Source of the DNA: Lepus europaeus
Lineage: Eukaryota; Chordata; Mammalia; Lagomorpha; Leporidae
Reading direction: 5' to 3'
NCBI RefSeq assembly: GCF_033115175.1
Contig: NC_084838.1
Location: forward strand, 62,092,468 to 62,156,467
DNA length: 64,000 nt
Below are positions 13,220-25,741 of this stretch, piece by piece. Numbering within the stretch: the stretch's first letter is position 1; the number at the start of each line of letters is the position of its first letter. The notes below the pieces were generated by a model. That model was not told the DNA's origin, ran no database searches, and was given only the letters and a program-made list of their open reading frames with translations. The position numbers were made by a program, and so were the translations under genes.

Positions 13220-13533
13220 CAGGGCCAGCACTGTAGCTTAACTGGTGAAGCCACTGCCTGCTATGCCGGCATCAAATATGGGCACCGGTTCAAGTCCTGG
13301 ATGCTCCACTTCCGATCCAGCTCTCTGCTATGGCCTGGGAAAGCAGTAGAAGATGGCCAAGTTCCTTGGGTCCCTGCACCCCTGTGGGAGACCTGGAAAA
13401 AGCTCCAGGCTCCTGGCTTCAGATTGGCACAGCTCCAGCCATTGCCGCCAATTGGGGAGTGAACCAGCAGATGGAAGACCTCTCTCTCTGCCTCTCCTTC
13501 TCTCTCTGCATAACTCTTTCAAATAAATTAAAA
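13220..13533 (+). repeat. CSINE with 16-bp target-site duplication
   Basis: C repeat with tail TTTCAAATAAATTAAAA. AAAAAATCTAGGTTTT occurs at 13204-13219 and 13534-13549. Confidence 0.92.
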
Positions 13534-13549
13534 AAAAAATCTAGGTTTT

Positions 13550-14376
13550 TTTCCCATCAATGAGTACTCCTAATTTAACACAAGTATTTGAAAGTGATTT
13601 TAAAAGATACCTAAATAATTTTAAAGATTGTATCTTACTACATTAGCTTAATTGAAGGAAATTAATTAAGCATTAATCTTGCACATTTGATTTTGGGATA
13701 AAGAAGATAAATGAATAACAGTTGACTATTATTAATTCATGGAGATGTACTCTCAAAAGTTCAGACATTAAACCATTAAGTTCATTGTCATCAGCATATA
13801 TGAATTTACACCAGGAAGTTATCTGGAAGAATTTTTGTGTCAATGATTTCTTTGACAGAGGAGGAAATTGTGAATGAGCAAGTTGATCAACAAGTATTAA
13901 AGTTCAATGATTCTCACATCATCTTTATGAACTGGAGCTGAGTTCATTTCTATCTGTTCTCCTCTAGGAGTATCAGGCAAAATTCCACATCAATTTATTG
14001 CCATGCTACCTACTAAATCTTGGGCGCATTGTCAATCTTGGACAGAAACAAGATGAAGCAAAAATGTTATTTTGATTGCTACTCTTTTTACTTCTAATAA
14101 GACAACACAAATTTGATTAAATGCCTATGTTTGTATGGTGATGATTGCAATATCAAGTTACAAGATAGAGCCATTTTACGATCATTTAATATTATGTGCA
14201 CTACAAAGAATGTGTGCATTATATAACCAATTGGAGTGTGTGCAATTATAAAACACATTAAATAAATGGAAGTTACAAATGAGTACATTTAGATTACTTA
14301 TAAAAATATTTAAATATTACTTAAAGATATAAATCCCATTCAAAGGGAAAATGTAGAAATAAGACATAAAATTAGC
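13550..14376. other. AT-rich DNA, no recognisable feature
   Basis: No gene or repeat hallmark seen. Confidence 0.5.
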
Positions 14377-14702
14377 AGGGCAGTTCAGTTGCTGTGGAAT
14401 ACCAGGTAAAGCTGGTGCATCTGATGCTGGCATCCCATATGGGCTTCAGCTCAAGTACCAGCTGTTCTACTTCTGATCCAGCTCCCTGCTAATGTGCCTG
14501 GGAAAGCAGCAGAGGATGATCCAAGTATTTGGGCCTCTGCACCCACGTGGAAGATCTTGATGAAGCTCGTGGCTCCTGGCTTCAGCCTGGCCCAGCCCCA
14601 GCTGGTACAGCCATTTGGGGAGTGAACAAGCAGATGGAAGATCTGTCTCTCTGTCTCTCCCTCTCTTTTTCTATAACTCTGCCTTTCAAATAAACAAAAT
14701 AA
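14377..14702 (+). repeat. CSINE, older copy
   Basis: C repeat with GAATACCAGGTAAAGCTGG head, CCAGCTCCCTGCTAATGTGC and a CT-rich tract, ending CCTTTCAAATAAACAAAAT. Confidence 0.85.
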
Positions 14703-15736
14703 ACTTCAACAAAAACTCATGAGATTAGAGTACAGTTTTTATAGTACAGTCTCTTAAGTGTAACAAATGAAATAGCCTTACAGCCGTGGTAAAATACAAG
14801 GCTCACATCAGGACGACCACCCCCTTGGATTCCAACAGCCCATGCTGGTTCGCACTCATGCAGTGCAACAGTGACACCACTGGGTGGGCTTCCTCTGCCT
14901 CCTTGAGTTCTCAAATGTAAAAAGCAGTTAGATGCTTACAAGAAATGCAAATGGTTGGGGAAAATGTGTGCAGAGTCATAAAACTCTGCTTCTGAATTTT
15001 TTTTGGAATAAATCCTTCCAGTAACACCTTCCTGCATATAATGCTGATTCTGTGTTTGCTATATTTTCCTCAAATATCTGAATATATAAACAGAGAACCA
15101 GATAATAATTAAAAGTTTCAAAGTCAAATGTGGCTGTTCCTGATCCTCCAGACATTCTTTGCATTTGGTTAAAGACCTTTCCATTTAGTCAAATTTCTCC
15201 AAGTGATAAACCCACTGAAAGATGAATGAAATCCATGCTTATTTTTTTCTGAATCCCAACCACACGAGGGCAGTAGAGCACTTGGTACTTCTGCTTTCCT
15301 CTATGCTACCCTCCCATCCTTGCCCCGACTCTGTCCCAGGCCATGCTTCCCAGTCCTGGAGTGGCTAACTAAACTCCTCAGAAAAGCAGCTCTTTCTTGG
15401 TTCTAGAGGACTGGAACATTACATTTTCTCAGAATCTTGTACAAAATTGGAAAGTAAGATACACTCTCTCCAGATTTAAGAGTATGAACATATTCTTATT
15501 GTTTCTATGGAAATTAGCCTTGTTTTGGAAGTGAACATTTTGGCAAAAGGAAGGGTATAGCTTCAGGCTTATGTGGTTATTGAAAAAAATTAGCATCAAA
15601 CACTAAGTTTGTTCTTAAGTCATTTTTTAACAGAAGCACTTACTAATGATAATCCAGCTTAAAGTAGCAAAATAAAAAAAAAAAAACAAGTGAAAAAGTT
15701 ACGCTCTTTGTGTTTAAAGAAGAAAACCTATATAAA
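14703..15736. other. No recognisable feature
   Basis: Mixed-complexity sequence; an A-run at about 15673-15687. Short frames only. Confidence 0.45.
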
Positions 15737-15745
15737 GAATATAAG

Positions 15746-15945
15746 AGTCCTGCACTCACGTGGGGGACCCAGAAACTCCTGGCTCCTGGCTTCGGATCAG
15801 TGCAGCTCCAGCCATTGCGGCCAACTGGGGAGTGAACCAGTGGACGGAAGACCTCTCTCTTTCTCTGCCTCTCCTTCTGTCTCTGTGTAACTCTGATTTT
15901 CATATAAATAAATAAATAAATAAATAAATCTTTTTTTAAAAAAAT
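15746..15945 (+). repeat. 5'-truncated CSINE with target-site duplication
   Basis: Only the 3' two-thirds of a C repeat is present, starting near CCTGCACTCACGTGGG and ending in a (TAAA)n tail. GAATATAAG at 15737-15745 and 15946-15954 flanks it, so the truncation occurred at insertion and is not later decay. Confidence 0.88.
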
Positions 15946-15954
15946 GAATATAAG

Positions 15955-16275
15955 GGGTCCACACTGTGGCATGGCGGGTGGGGCCACTGCTTGCAGTGCC
16001 GGCATCTTATATGGGCACCAGTTCAAATCCCGGCTGCTCCACTTCTGATCCAGCTCTCTGCTATGGCCTGGGAGGGCAGTGGAGAATGGCCTAAGTCATT
16101 GGTCCCCTGCAACCTCGTGGGAGACCCGGAGGAAGCTCTTGGCTCTTGGCTTCGGATTGGCACAGCTCCGGCCATTGTGGCCAACTGGAGAGTGAACCAG
16201 CAAATGGAAGACCTCGCTCTCTGCCTCTCCTTCTCTCTCTGTGTGACTCTGACTTTCAAATAAATAAATGAATCT
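15955..16275 (+). repeat. CSINE directly downstream, head-to-tail
   Basis: Full C repeat from GGTCCACACTGTGGCATGGC to a TTTCAAATAAATAAATG tail. It begins right after the duplication of the truncated copy. I could not define its own duplication. Confidence 0.88.
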
Positions 16276-17936
16276 TAAAAAATAAGATTATAAAATAATA
16301 GTCATTTCAATAAATACTTGAAACTTAGAAACCTGGCTTTTTATTGGTAGTACTATTGCAAGTTAATGCTGGAGTTTAGAAGAGAAAAGGGAAGAAATGT
16401 AGCTGGTACATTCAACCTTGAAACACTTAGACTTATATTTTTCAATGAGCATACTTATGGATGTACTGGTTTTATTTGCTGAAGAATGGAATGCTATAAA
16501 CACTTTGAAAAAATATAAATCTCATGTTGAAATTTTCTGAGAAAACAGAGTTAAATACAGTTAGACCTTAGCCTGTATTTTTGAATAATTATTCCCAAGA
16601 ACAATGCTGGACGTAAGGTAGATACTTAATTTGTTAAAAAAAATTAGCATCTATTGAGCATATCTAAATTCCCACAGCTGTGCTGGTTGCACTTACTACT
16701 TCCTAGTAGGAGCTAAAATCCTCTAAATTAATAAATACTTCAAAGATAAAATGTTTCTAATACTCCTTTGTTATTTGGCTAAATTTGCTTCTCACAAAAA
16801 TGCTATATGACAAATACTTTTTTTTCAATTACAATGAATTGAATTATTTCAGTGGGGAATTTTAAAACAAACTTTAAGATTATTGTAAGCAAATTGCAAT
16901 GTCTCAAAGTCCATGTTGGCATTAACTGGCTTAGGTGACTTCTTTTCTACAAAATCCCTGCATGTTGTCATCCAAACTTCCTTCTGTAGTTCCCATAAAT
17001 ACATATAAAGCCCCTCCTGAACAAATTCACTTTGGAGATTTACAAGGGATTTAATCCTAGCTGTGGCCTAGGGCTTGACAAGCAACTTCCTGAAAGGCTT
17101 TACAATAGGCACTTTTTGTACAAAAATGGTTCTGGCTCACTTTAATTTTTCCTCCGTGTATAATTCTACTATTACTCATGCAATGGCTCCATTTACATCT
17201 ATCCTTCCCAGTGCACTACAAGGATATGATCTTAAGGAGACAGTGTGCTCATATCAAAGCTATCCAGTAATAATATTTTAAAGAGAATTCTTGGGAGACA
17301 GCTGCTGACAGTGGATTATAACACTTCTTTCTTAAAAATTACTTTGGCGTTCGAAGTTAAGCTCAAATATGTTATCTTTCTCTCCCTAGAGCAGAAGAGA
17401 ACTCCTGAGATCTCAAAGCAGCCATTGGCATGTCAGGTATGAAGACATGCATTTATACAGCAACTGCTGGAAATGGAATGTGTCAGAACTGTTTGTCTCA
17501 TGATTACGCTCAATTTGAATAAGATATTTTAATAAGATAATGTTTACTGAAGAAGGGCTTTTCAGGGGAAGAAGAAGGACCAGTAGGGATCCCACTTCTT
17601 CACTGGGTAAGATTATGCTGTAATGAGACACTGCCTAATGTTAAACTGTAAAGATGGTGAACTTAGTCAACCGAGTGTTTGCTCAAGTTCTAGAACATCA
17701 CAACCTGTTCCATTTTGCAAGATTTCCTGTTGGACTTGAGGGCCAGTCTGCCCTGGAGGATAACAGCCAATTATTTCTCTTTCCCTGTACCATCTTGTCA
17801 TCTTCCAGTTCTCCTATTACTTGTTAGCTGTATTTCTGGGTGGCCGTCAACATGTTAGTTTTTTGCACAATGCTCTGATTTATTATTCAACCATTATTTA
17901 TTCAGAAAAGTGATTACTTAATTCTCTTGGATATGA
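16276..17936. other. AT-rich DNA, no recognisable feature
   Basis: No gene or repeat hallmark seen; short frames only. Confidence 0.5.
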
Positions 17937-17982
17937 GGATGCTTCAAAAAGTTTGCAGAAAATGGTTTCAAAAGTAAGTTTA

Positions 17983-18290
17983 GGAGGGAGCCGATAGGCA
18001 AAATGGTGAAGATGCTGTTTGGGATGCCTGCATTGCAAATCAGAGTGCTTTGAATGAAGTCGTGGCTCTGCTTGTGATTCCAGTTTCTTTTTAAAGTGCA
18101 CCCTGGGATGCTCAAGTGCTTGGGTCCCTGCACTCATGTGCCAGACTTGGATTGAGTTCTGGGATGCTAGTGTCAGCCTGGCTCAGCCCTGGCTTTTTTC
18201 CAGTGAACTAGCAGATGGGAAATCTCTCTTTGTATCTTTTTCTTTTTTCTCTATGCCTTTCAAATTAAAATAAATAAATAATTTAGAAGA
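17983..18290 (+). repeat. Old CSINE inside the inverted-repeat element
   Basis: Diverged C repeat. TAAGTTTA at 17975-17982 and 18291-18298 flanks it. Confidence 0.75.
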
Positions 18291-18443
18291 TAAGTTTATT
18301 CTGGTGCAAATAGACTTTGAAATCCATGTACATGAAAGGTCTTCAAAAAGTTCACATAAAATGTTTAATATGAAAAAATTGCATTAATTTCAATTTTTGT
18401 ATCAAAATAAATATCTTTTAATTCTATTTCCCATGAATTTTTA

Positions 18444-18781
18444 AATAAAGCTTATTTATTTATTTATAGTTGAAACACAACATGATAGAGGGAGAAAGAG
18501 AGAGAGAGAGAAAGATCTTCTATCGGCTTGTTCACTCCCTGAATACCTGCAATAGCTGGGGGTAGGCCAGGCTGAAAGCAGAATCTGGAGACTCAATTTG
18601 AGTCTCCCACATGGGTGGCAGGAGTGCAGATATTTAGGACCTCATCCACTGCTTACCAGGCATATTAGCAAGAAGCTGGATCAGAAGCAGAGTAGCTGGG
18701 ATTTGAACCAAGCACTCTGATAACAGGATGCAGACTTCCCAAGCAGTGGCTTAGCCCATTAGGACACAATACCTGTCCCAT
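18444..18781 (-). repeat. Old CSINE, antisense
   Basis: Reverse-complement C repeat with GAGAGAGAAAGATCTTCTAT, TTGTTCACTCCCTGAATACC and head complement near 18770. It sits within the second inverted-repeat element. Confidence 0.8.
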
Positions 18782-18814
18782 TATTTGACATACCCTTGTA
18801 CATTATGAAATTGA

Positions 18815-18960
18815 ATACTTAGCAATGCTCATATGATGGGAGCAACAAGTAAGGGAAATAGAGATAACACAGTTGAATAGTCCAAAATCACACAGGATAA
18901 GAAGTGACAGAGTCAAACTCAAAGCCCGTCTTTTGACTTGATGATCACTATTGCTTTGCC
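18815..18960 (-). repeat. Ancient MIR SINE remnant, antisense
   Basis: AATCACACAGGATAAGAAGT and GACAGAGTCAAACTCAAAGC match the order of the MIR core in reverse orientation. Confidence 0.6.
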
Positions 18961-19679
18961 AAACCTATAGCTGTAGTTCCATTCCCAAGAGGGGAAAACT
19001 TGGTAGAAGCTGGACTAAAACAGAGTTTGAAAACACAAGTCAAGTTAAAGGTCATTGTCAGTAAGTGAGAGCAAGTCATGAACCCCACATGCTAGAGTCT
19101 ATTCTGACCTCAACCACATCATTACAGCTTCAAATGCAACTGTTCTGCTGAAGTCTTTAAACAGGAAGTTTGCACCATGATTCATGCCTAATAAGTGTCA
19201 ATGAGACTGCAGTGATTTTATAGAATAGCCGGACAAGTTCCAGCAGCCCAGATCTTTATCTGCATCAGCTGAAAAGACTGAATGCTGAAATAGGCTGGTT
19301 ACAGTTTAATCTCAGTTATATAAATGACTGTTTTGAAAGGAAGCTGGCACATCTCTAGAAGGCTTTTTTTCTTCTTCTTCTTTTGATACCCATTAAGTCT
19401 CTCTCTCTCTTTTCTTTTAAGTAAAGGAAAATTCTGAGTCCACATTAAGTCTAGAAAATGATGTTGGAGTCTCACTGTTGAATGGTTGTTCTGGTCAGGC
19501 TATTTTGTGAATTTAGTTAACTATAGCTGAGATTTTTTTTTTAAATACCAACTTAAATAGGGAAAAATTTATATTCAAGAAAATTTACCAGATTTAAATC
19601 TGGATTTGAATATGATTTGGCAAACCAATACATCAATTATTTTCAACATCCTCCAAAGTTCAAATATGACTCTTTTCAG
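18961..19679. other. No recognisable feature
   Basis: Mixed-complexity sequence; a CT-rich run near 19370-19420. Confidence 0.45.
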
Positions 19680-20067
19680 CCAAGTTTCCCTCTCCCAAGT
19701 CATTACACCTGGGCACAGAAAACCACTGATCTGCTTCCTGTTAACAGTTTAGTTTTTCTTTACCAGATTTCATATTAATCACTTAAAGTATATTTTTTTG
19801 TATTAGATTCTTTTTGCCATCATGTTTTTGAGATCATCTATGTTGCTGTATGTGTTGTGACAAAGTCATGAATAGTATTCCACTATTGATATATCTATGT
19901 GTATTTATTCATATGTTAGATAGTAGTGGCTTCAAATTTTTGATGATTATAAAGATGTTAAGAAGATTCATGAAAAAGTATTTGTGTTGAGAAAACAGTT
20001 TTATTTCTCTTAGAAAAACATTTAAGAATAGGATTGCCTGAGGGGATCATGAGGGAAAATGAGGTTT
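19680..20067 (-). mobile_element. Old antisense L1 (3' end of ORF2/3' UTR)
   Basis: Reads like the reverse complement of a mammalian L1M 3' region: AAAACCACTGATCTGCTTCC, CATGAATAGTATTCCACTAT, TGGCTTCAAATTTTTGATGA. It appears to continue at 21804 after the inserted elements. Confidence 0.6.
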
Positions 20068-20132
20068 CTTCAAAATGCTTGTGGAAAGAGAGAGGTTTAT
20101 CTTGGGGCAAAAATTTTTGGAATCCTATGAGC

Positions 20133-20403
20133 TGGTATTGTGATCGATATGGGTGCTTATTTGTGTCCTGGATACTCCGCTTCCAATCCAGCACTCTGCT
20201 AATGGCCTAGAAAAAGCAGTGGAAGAAGCCCCAAGTGTTTTCAGTCCTACACTCACATGAGTGACCTGGATGAAGCTTTGTATTCCTGGCTTTGGCCTGG
20301 TCCAGGCCTGGCCATTGAGGCCATCTAGGAAGTGAACCAGTGGATGGAAGATCTCTGTCTCTCTCTCTTATCTCTCTGTAACTCATTGAAAGATAAATCT
20401 TAC
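20133..20403 (+). repeat. CSINE, shortened
   Basis: C repeat sequence from about CTGGTATTGTGATCGATATG to a short AGATAAATCTTAC tail. The head is partly eroded. Confidence 0.75.
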
Positions 20404-20448
20404 AAATTTTTTGAAATCCATGCCTAGTTTTTTCACAATAAGCATTTT

Positions 20449-21402
20449 ACATGAGTTTTTTTTTAACTTTTATTTAATGAATATAAATTTCCAAAGTACA
20501 GCTTATGGATTACAATGGCTTCCCCCCCCCCATAACTTCCCTCCCACCCGCAACCCTCCCCTTTCCCACTCCCTATCCCCTTCCATTCACATCAAGATCA
20601 GTTTATATACAGAAGATCAGTTTAGTATATATTAAGTAAAGATTTCAACAGTTTGCCCCCACATAGCAACACAAAGTGAAAAAATACTGTTGGAGTACTA
20701 GTTATAGCATTAAATAACAGTGTACAGCACATTAAAGACAGAGATCCTACCATGTATCAATGCCATCTCACTAGTCCAAGTGATCAATTTCAGTTCACAA
20801 TTTATCACTCTGATAGGTCTAAGAGTCAAAGGGATCACACAAACAAGACTAGTGTCTGCTAATACTAACTGATAGAATCAAAAAAGGGAAAAAACGATCC
20901 AACATGGGAAGCGGGATACACAGCAGACTCATAGAATGGCAGATGTCCTAAACAGCACTCTAGTCTCAGAATCAGCCCTTAAGGCATTCGGATCTGGCTG
21001 AAGAGCCCATGAGAGGATTGTAGGCATGGAAAACCAAGACACCATGGGGAAAAAAAAAAAAAAAGAAGAAGAAGAAGACCTAAATGAAAGATCTCTGCAA
21101 GTGAGATCCCAGTGGAAAGAATGGGGTCATCAAAGAAGGAGGTACTTTTCTTTGAAGGGAGGAGAGTACTTCCACTTTGACTATGACCCTATCGGAATAA
21201 GATCAGAGTCGGCGAACCCTAAAGGCTTCCATAGCCTTGGCAACTCATGACTAGAGCCTAGGGAGATTACTGACGCCATAAACAAGAGTGTCAAATTGTT
21301 AAATCAACAACAGGAGTCACTGTGTACTTATGTCTCATGTGGGATCTGTCCTTAATGTGTTATCCAATGTGAAGTGATGCTATAGCTAGTACATGAGTTT
21401 TT
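20449..21402 (-). mobile_element. Twin-primed (5'-inverted) L1 insertion
   Basis: 20461-20750 is the L1 3' end in minus orientation, from the poly(A) complement, TTTATTTAATGAATATAAAT and the C-rich tract to GAGATCCTAC. 20751-21389 is upstream 3' UTR in plus orientation, matching 39874-40500 of the full-length L1. TACATGAGTTTTT at 20448-20460 and 21390-21402 flanks both halves. The two halves correspond to the two different copies of the 3' UTR duplication in the young L1. An A/GAA run at about 21050-21078 lies inside. Confidence 0.93.
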
Positions 21403-21442
21403 AGAAAGCTTTGTGTGTGCATTTGACTTTGAAAGAAACTTC

Positions 21443-21791
21443 AGCTGGCGCTGCAGCTCACTAGGCTAATCCTCCGCACCCCGGGTTCTAGTCACAGTCA
21501 GGGTGCTGGATTCTGTCCTGGTTGCTCCTCTTCCAGTCCAGCTCTCTGCTGTGGCCCTGGAAGGCAGTGGAGGATGGCCCAAGTACTTGGGCCCTGCACC
21601 CATATGGGAGACCAGGAGGAAGCATCTGGCTCCTGGCTTCACATGAGCACAGCGTGCAGGCCATAGCGGCCATTTGGGGGTGTGAGCCAACGGAAGGAAG
21701 ACCTTTCTATCTATCTCTCTCTCTCTCTCACTGTCTAACTCTGCCTGTCAAAAAAAAAAAAAAAAAAGAAAGAAAGAAAAAAAGAAAAAAA
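21443..21791 (+). repeat. CSINE, CTGCCTGTCAAAAA subtype, with duplication
   Basis: Younger subtype with CTCACTAGGCTAATCCTCCG head and long A/GAAA tail. GAAAGAAACTTC at 21431-21442 and 21792-21803 flanks it. Confidence 0.93.
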
Positions 21792-21803
21792 GAAAGAAAC
21801 TTC

Positions 21804-23098
21804 TTGACTTTTCCAAAGTAAATTAACAATTTTATATGCCCACTATCAAAGTAAAAGGGCTTCAGTTTCTTGATAGTCTCCCCAGTATTTAGTATGGTCA
21901 ATTTCTTTTTAACATAATCACTGTGATGGGTATGTACTGGTTTGGCATTACTTTAATTTCCATTCCCCAATAACTAATGATGTTGAACAGTTTTTCGTAT
22001 GAGTAGTTATTATTTGGATATTATTTGGACAGCATGAATCCTGTCCAAATTTCTGTTGCCCATTTTAAATATTAGCCTTTAGTTTGCCTGTTGTTGAGTA
22101 TGTTTGTGTATACATTCTGGATGGAGATCTTTTCTGTGTGTATAATTTATGTATTTATATATTACATACAGTATATGCACATTTTATATAATTTATTTAT
22201 ATAAAATAGCACATGTGTATTATATATAACATGCATATTCTTTTTTTATTGTAGACTATAGCTTTCTTTCCACTCTCTCATCAGTGCCTTTCAAAAAACA
22301 GAAATTTTTAATTTTGAAGAAGTCTGGTTATCAATCTGTTCCTTTATGTACCAAACATTTACTGTGCATCTAAAAAATTGTCTATCTCATAGTTACACAT
22401 GTTTGTTTTTAGAAAAGTCTCCTAAATGTTTATTGATTTTAGGTTTTTAATTTAAGCCTATGATTCATTTTGAGCTACCTTTTCTATCTAGTGAGAGATG
22501 TATATCCAAGTTCACTTTTTGCATATGAGTAGTCAATCATTGTAGCATCATTTGTTGAACATACCATCCTTTCTCTGCTGCATTGCCTTTGTACATTTGT
22601 GGAAAATTAAGTGTCCAATTATTTAGAGTTATTTCTGTTCTATTGATTTATTCTCACATGTTTACATTAATAGCACACTGTCTTGATTATTCTAGATTTA
22701 AAATAAACCTTGGTAAACATGGTAGTCTTAATCTTCTCACTTAATTCTTAATTTCATATTGCTTTGGGCTATTTTCATTTCCATTCGAGTTTTAGAACCA
22801 TTTTTCAATGTCTACAAAATCATTCTTTGAGGATTTTCAATGTAAAAACTAATTTTAGATAAAGGAAAACCTCAGCAACATAGGTTCTTTTGACCCATGA
22901 ACAACGTATATTTCATATTTAGATCTGCTTAATTTTTCTCAGTTTTTTTTTATTTTTAGAATATAATTTTTGGCATTTTTTAGATTTTTGTCTCCTAAGT
23001 TTTTCATATTTTATGATATCATTACAATTGGCATAGTTTTCTCCCCCCTTTTTTTTTTCTTTTAAAGATTTTACTTATTTATTTGAAAGTCAGAGTTA

Positions 23099-23132
<34 letters not shown>

Positions 23133-25417
23133 CTTCTTCCATTCGTTGGTTCACTCCCTAGATGGCTGCAACATCTAGGTCTGGGCCAGGCCTAAGCCAG
23201 GAGCTTAGAGATTCATCTGGATCTCCCACTTGAGTGCAAGGGCCCAAACACTTGGTGACATCCTCTATTGCTTTCCAAGGTCCATTAGCAGGGAGCAAGA
23301 TTGGAAGTGGAGCAGCCTGGTCTTGAACTGGAGCCCATAGGGGATGCTGGCACTGCAGGTGGCAGCTTTATCCACTATACCACAACACTGGCTGCAACAT
23401 AGTTTTCTAAGTTTCAATTTCTGATCTCTTATTGCTAGTATATAGAAATGCAATTGATTTTTATTATGTATCTCATATCCTATAAGCTTACTAGTGTTTA
23501 GTTCTAGTACTTTCCTTAAGGATTTCCTGATATTTTCCTTTCTAATCTGGATAATTGTTTTGTTTTTTTTTTTTTCATACCTAATTGCATTAACTAGAGA
23601 GTAAATAGAAGTTGGGACAGCTTATGTCTTTGTTATATTTGAAAGTGCTTAGTTTTTTTTCACTATTTAGTATGAAATTTACTGTAGGTTTTTGTTTATA
23701 GCCTTTATGTTGTGGAGCAGTTCCCTTATTTTCCCAGTTTGCTAACAGTATTTTGCAGGCATCCAGTACCTTTTCTGTGTCTGTTGAGCTGCTTTTTAAA
23801 AAGTTTATATTTATGATGAAATACCTTTAATTGATTTTCAATGGTTTAGCGAAACTGCAATTTTTAAAAGAAAGCCTACTTGGTTATAATGTTTTATGCT
23901 TTTTATATTGTTCAATTCAGTTGTTAAAATGTTATTCAGAATGTTTTATCTGTGTTCATGAGGAATACTGGTCTATAGTTCTCTTTTCTTATAATGTTGT
24001 TTATGGCTTGATATCAGAGTAATGTGATCCTCATAAAATAAACTGGGGGAATATGCCTTTCTTTTAAATTTTCTGAATTCATGTATAATTGGTATGATTC
24101 CTGCTGCATATGTTGGTAGAATTTATCAATGAAGGTATGCAAATCCAGTTTATGTAATAGATGTGGTAGTATTCAGGTTATTCATTGATTCTAAGGTTGA
24201 ATTTTGTTATTTGAATTTTTAAAACAAGTTCATCTGAATTGTCAGACTTATTGAATGAGTTATTGATAATTTCTCTTATTATCCTTTTAATATCTGGAGA
24301 GTCTCCAGCAATATCTCCTTCCTTATTCCTGAGATTGGTCATTTCTTCTTTTTCTGTAGTTCTTTCTACAGGAAATTTATAGTTAGAAGTCCATCAATTT
24401 TATTGATATTTTCAAGGAACCAACTTTTTGTTTAATAACTTACTATTATGATCTTAATTATCATTTTCTTCCATTTAATGTGGTTTTAATTTACTCTTAC
24501 TTTCCTGGTTTATTAAGGTAGAAACTGTAGTCATTGGTTTAAAACTTTTCATTTTTTCTAACATAGGCACTTGTGATTATAAATTTCTCCCTAAGTACTG
24601 CTTTAGTACCATCCCACGCATTTTGATATGCTGTGTTTTCATGTTTTCTTCTACTTTTTTAAATTAAAAAACAATCTAGTTCACTTTGAAATGGGATATT
24701 TAGTTTCAAAATATCTGATAATATTCCATAGATCACTTTTTTTGTGTATTTCTAATTTAATTTTAAAGCTGTGACACTATACGCTTTACATATATTGAAT
24801 TCCTTTGAATATTTTGAAACTTATTTTATGGCCCAGAATATGTTCTATTTTGGCAAATGCTATGAGTGTATTTGTAATTAGTGTGCATTGCAGTATGCTG
24901 GATGTTCTAAAAATGATGTTAGCTCAAATTGGTTGATATTGTTAAAATTTTCTGTCTTCTTACTGATGTTTTATTTACGTTGCTGTTAATTTTTAAAAGG
25001 AAGGTCTTGAAATCTCCTTTTGAAACTGGGCAATTTTCTGTTTTCTCTGCATTTCTATCAGTTTTTGCTTCATGTATTTTGAGACTGTATCCTTAGCCCA
25101 TGAAAATTTAAAATTGCTATGCCCTCTTGATATATTAACCTTTTGGTCATTAAAATGAAATCTCTTAGTGTCTGGAAACATCCTTTGCTCTGAAACTTAC
25201 CATATTTATAAAATAGCCACTTCAGATCTGTTTTGGCTGGTGCTAAAATTTATGGTTCATCCATTTATTTTTAAGTTAATTATGCTTTTAAAAGTCCACT
25301 TATTGTAGGCAGTATTTTTAGGGTTTTACTTTCAAATCCAATGTGACAATCCCTTATTATTAGACTATTTAAAAATATATATTTTATATGATTATTGTAT
25401 GGTTAACTATTTTTTAA
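21804..25417 (-). mobile_element. Old antisense L1, ORF2 region, decayed
   Basis: Reverse complement of old mammalian L1 ORF2. Landmarks: TAACTAATGATGTTGAACAG (21971), TTTGGGCTATTTTCATTTCC, GCTAGTATATAGAAATGCAA (23433), GGTATGATTCCTGCTGCATA and TCATTAAAATGAAATCTCTT near 25146. No open frame survives. Interrupted by a CSINE at 23043-23397. Confidence 0.75.
23043..23397 (-). repeat. CSINE, antisense, inside the old L1
   Basis: Reverse-complement C repeat with a (GA)n tract at about 23104-23130. CATAGTTTTCT at 23032-23042 and 23398-23408 flanks it. Confidence 0.92.
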
Positions 25418-25420
25418 ATA

Positions 25421-25741
25421 AAGATTTATTTATTTATTTGAAAGTCAGAGTTACATAGAGAGAGGAGAGGCAGAGGGAGAGAGAGGTCTTCATCCACTGG
25501 TTCACTCCCCAATTGGCCCCAATAACCAGAGCTGCACCGATTTGAAGCCAGGAGCCAGGAGTTTCTTCCGGTCTCCCATGTGGATGCAAGGGCCCAAGAA
25601 GTTGGGCCATCTTCCACTGCTTTCCCAGGCCATAGCAGAGAGCTGGATCAGAAGTGGAGCAGCAGAACTCAAACTCGTGCCCATATGGGATGCTGGCACT
25701 GCAGCCGGTGGGTCTTACCCGCTACGCCACAGTGCTGGCCC
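25421..25741 (-). repeat. CSINE, antisense
   Basis: Reverse-complement C repeat from AGATTTATTTATTTATTTGA to CCACAGTGCTGGCCCC. ATGGTTAACT before and GTGGTTAGCT after may be a diverged duplication. Confidence 0.9.

Larger units (their letters stand above)
17937..18800 (+). mobile_element. Pair of short inverted-repeat elements, interrupted
   Basis: Two adjacent copies of a small element with ends of the type CTTCAAAAAGTTCA...TGAATTTTT. The first starts near 17940 (GCTTCAAAAAGTTTGCAGAA), and its second half (TTTATTCTGGTGCAAATAGA) follows the CSINE at 18291. The second starts near 18336 (GGTCTTCAAAAAGTTCACAT) and is interrupted by a CSINE before ending near 18795. The halves are imperfect complements of each other. 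Looks like a non-autonomous DNA transposon; family not named. Confidence 0.55.
20068..21412 (+). mobile_element. Inverted-repeat element split by a CSINE and an L1
   Basis: Pieces 20068-20132 (CTTCAAAATGCTTGTGGAAA, GGGGCAAAAATTTTTGGAAT), 20404-20460 (TTGAAATCCATGCCTAGTTT) and 21403-21412 fit one copy of the same small element as at 17937. The CSINE and L1 lie between its parts. Confidence 0.5.

Noticed and set aside
15643-16026. 127-codon minus-strand frame
   Set aside because: It is the translation of CSINE antisense sequence with a (TTTA)n-derived Leu/Ile/Tyr stretch.
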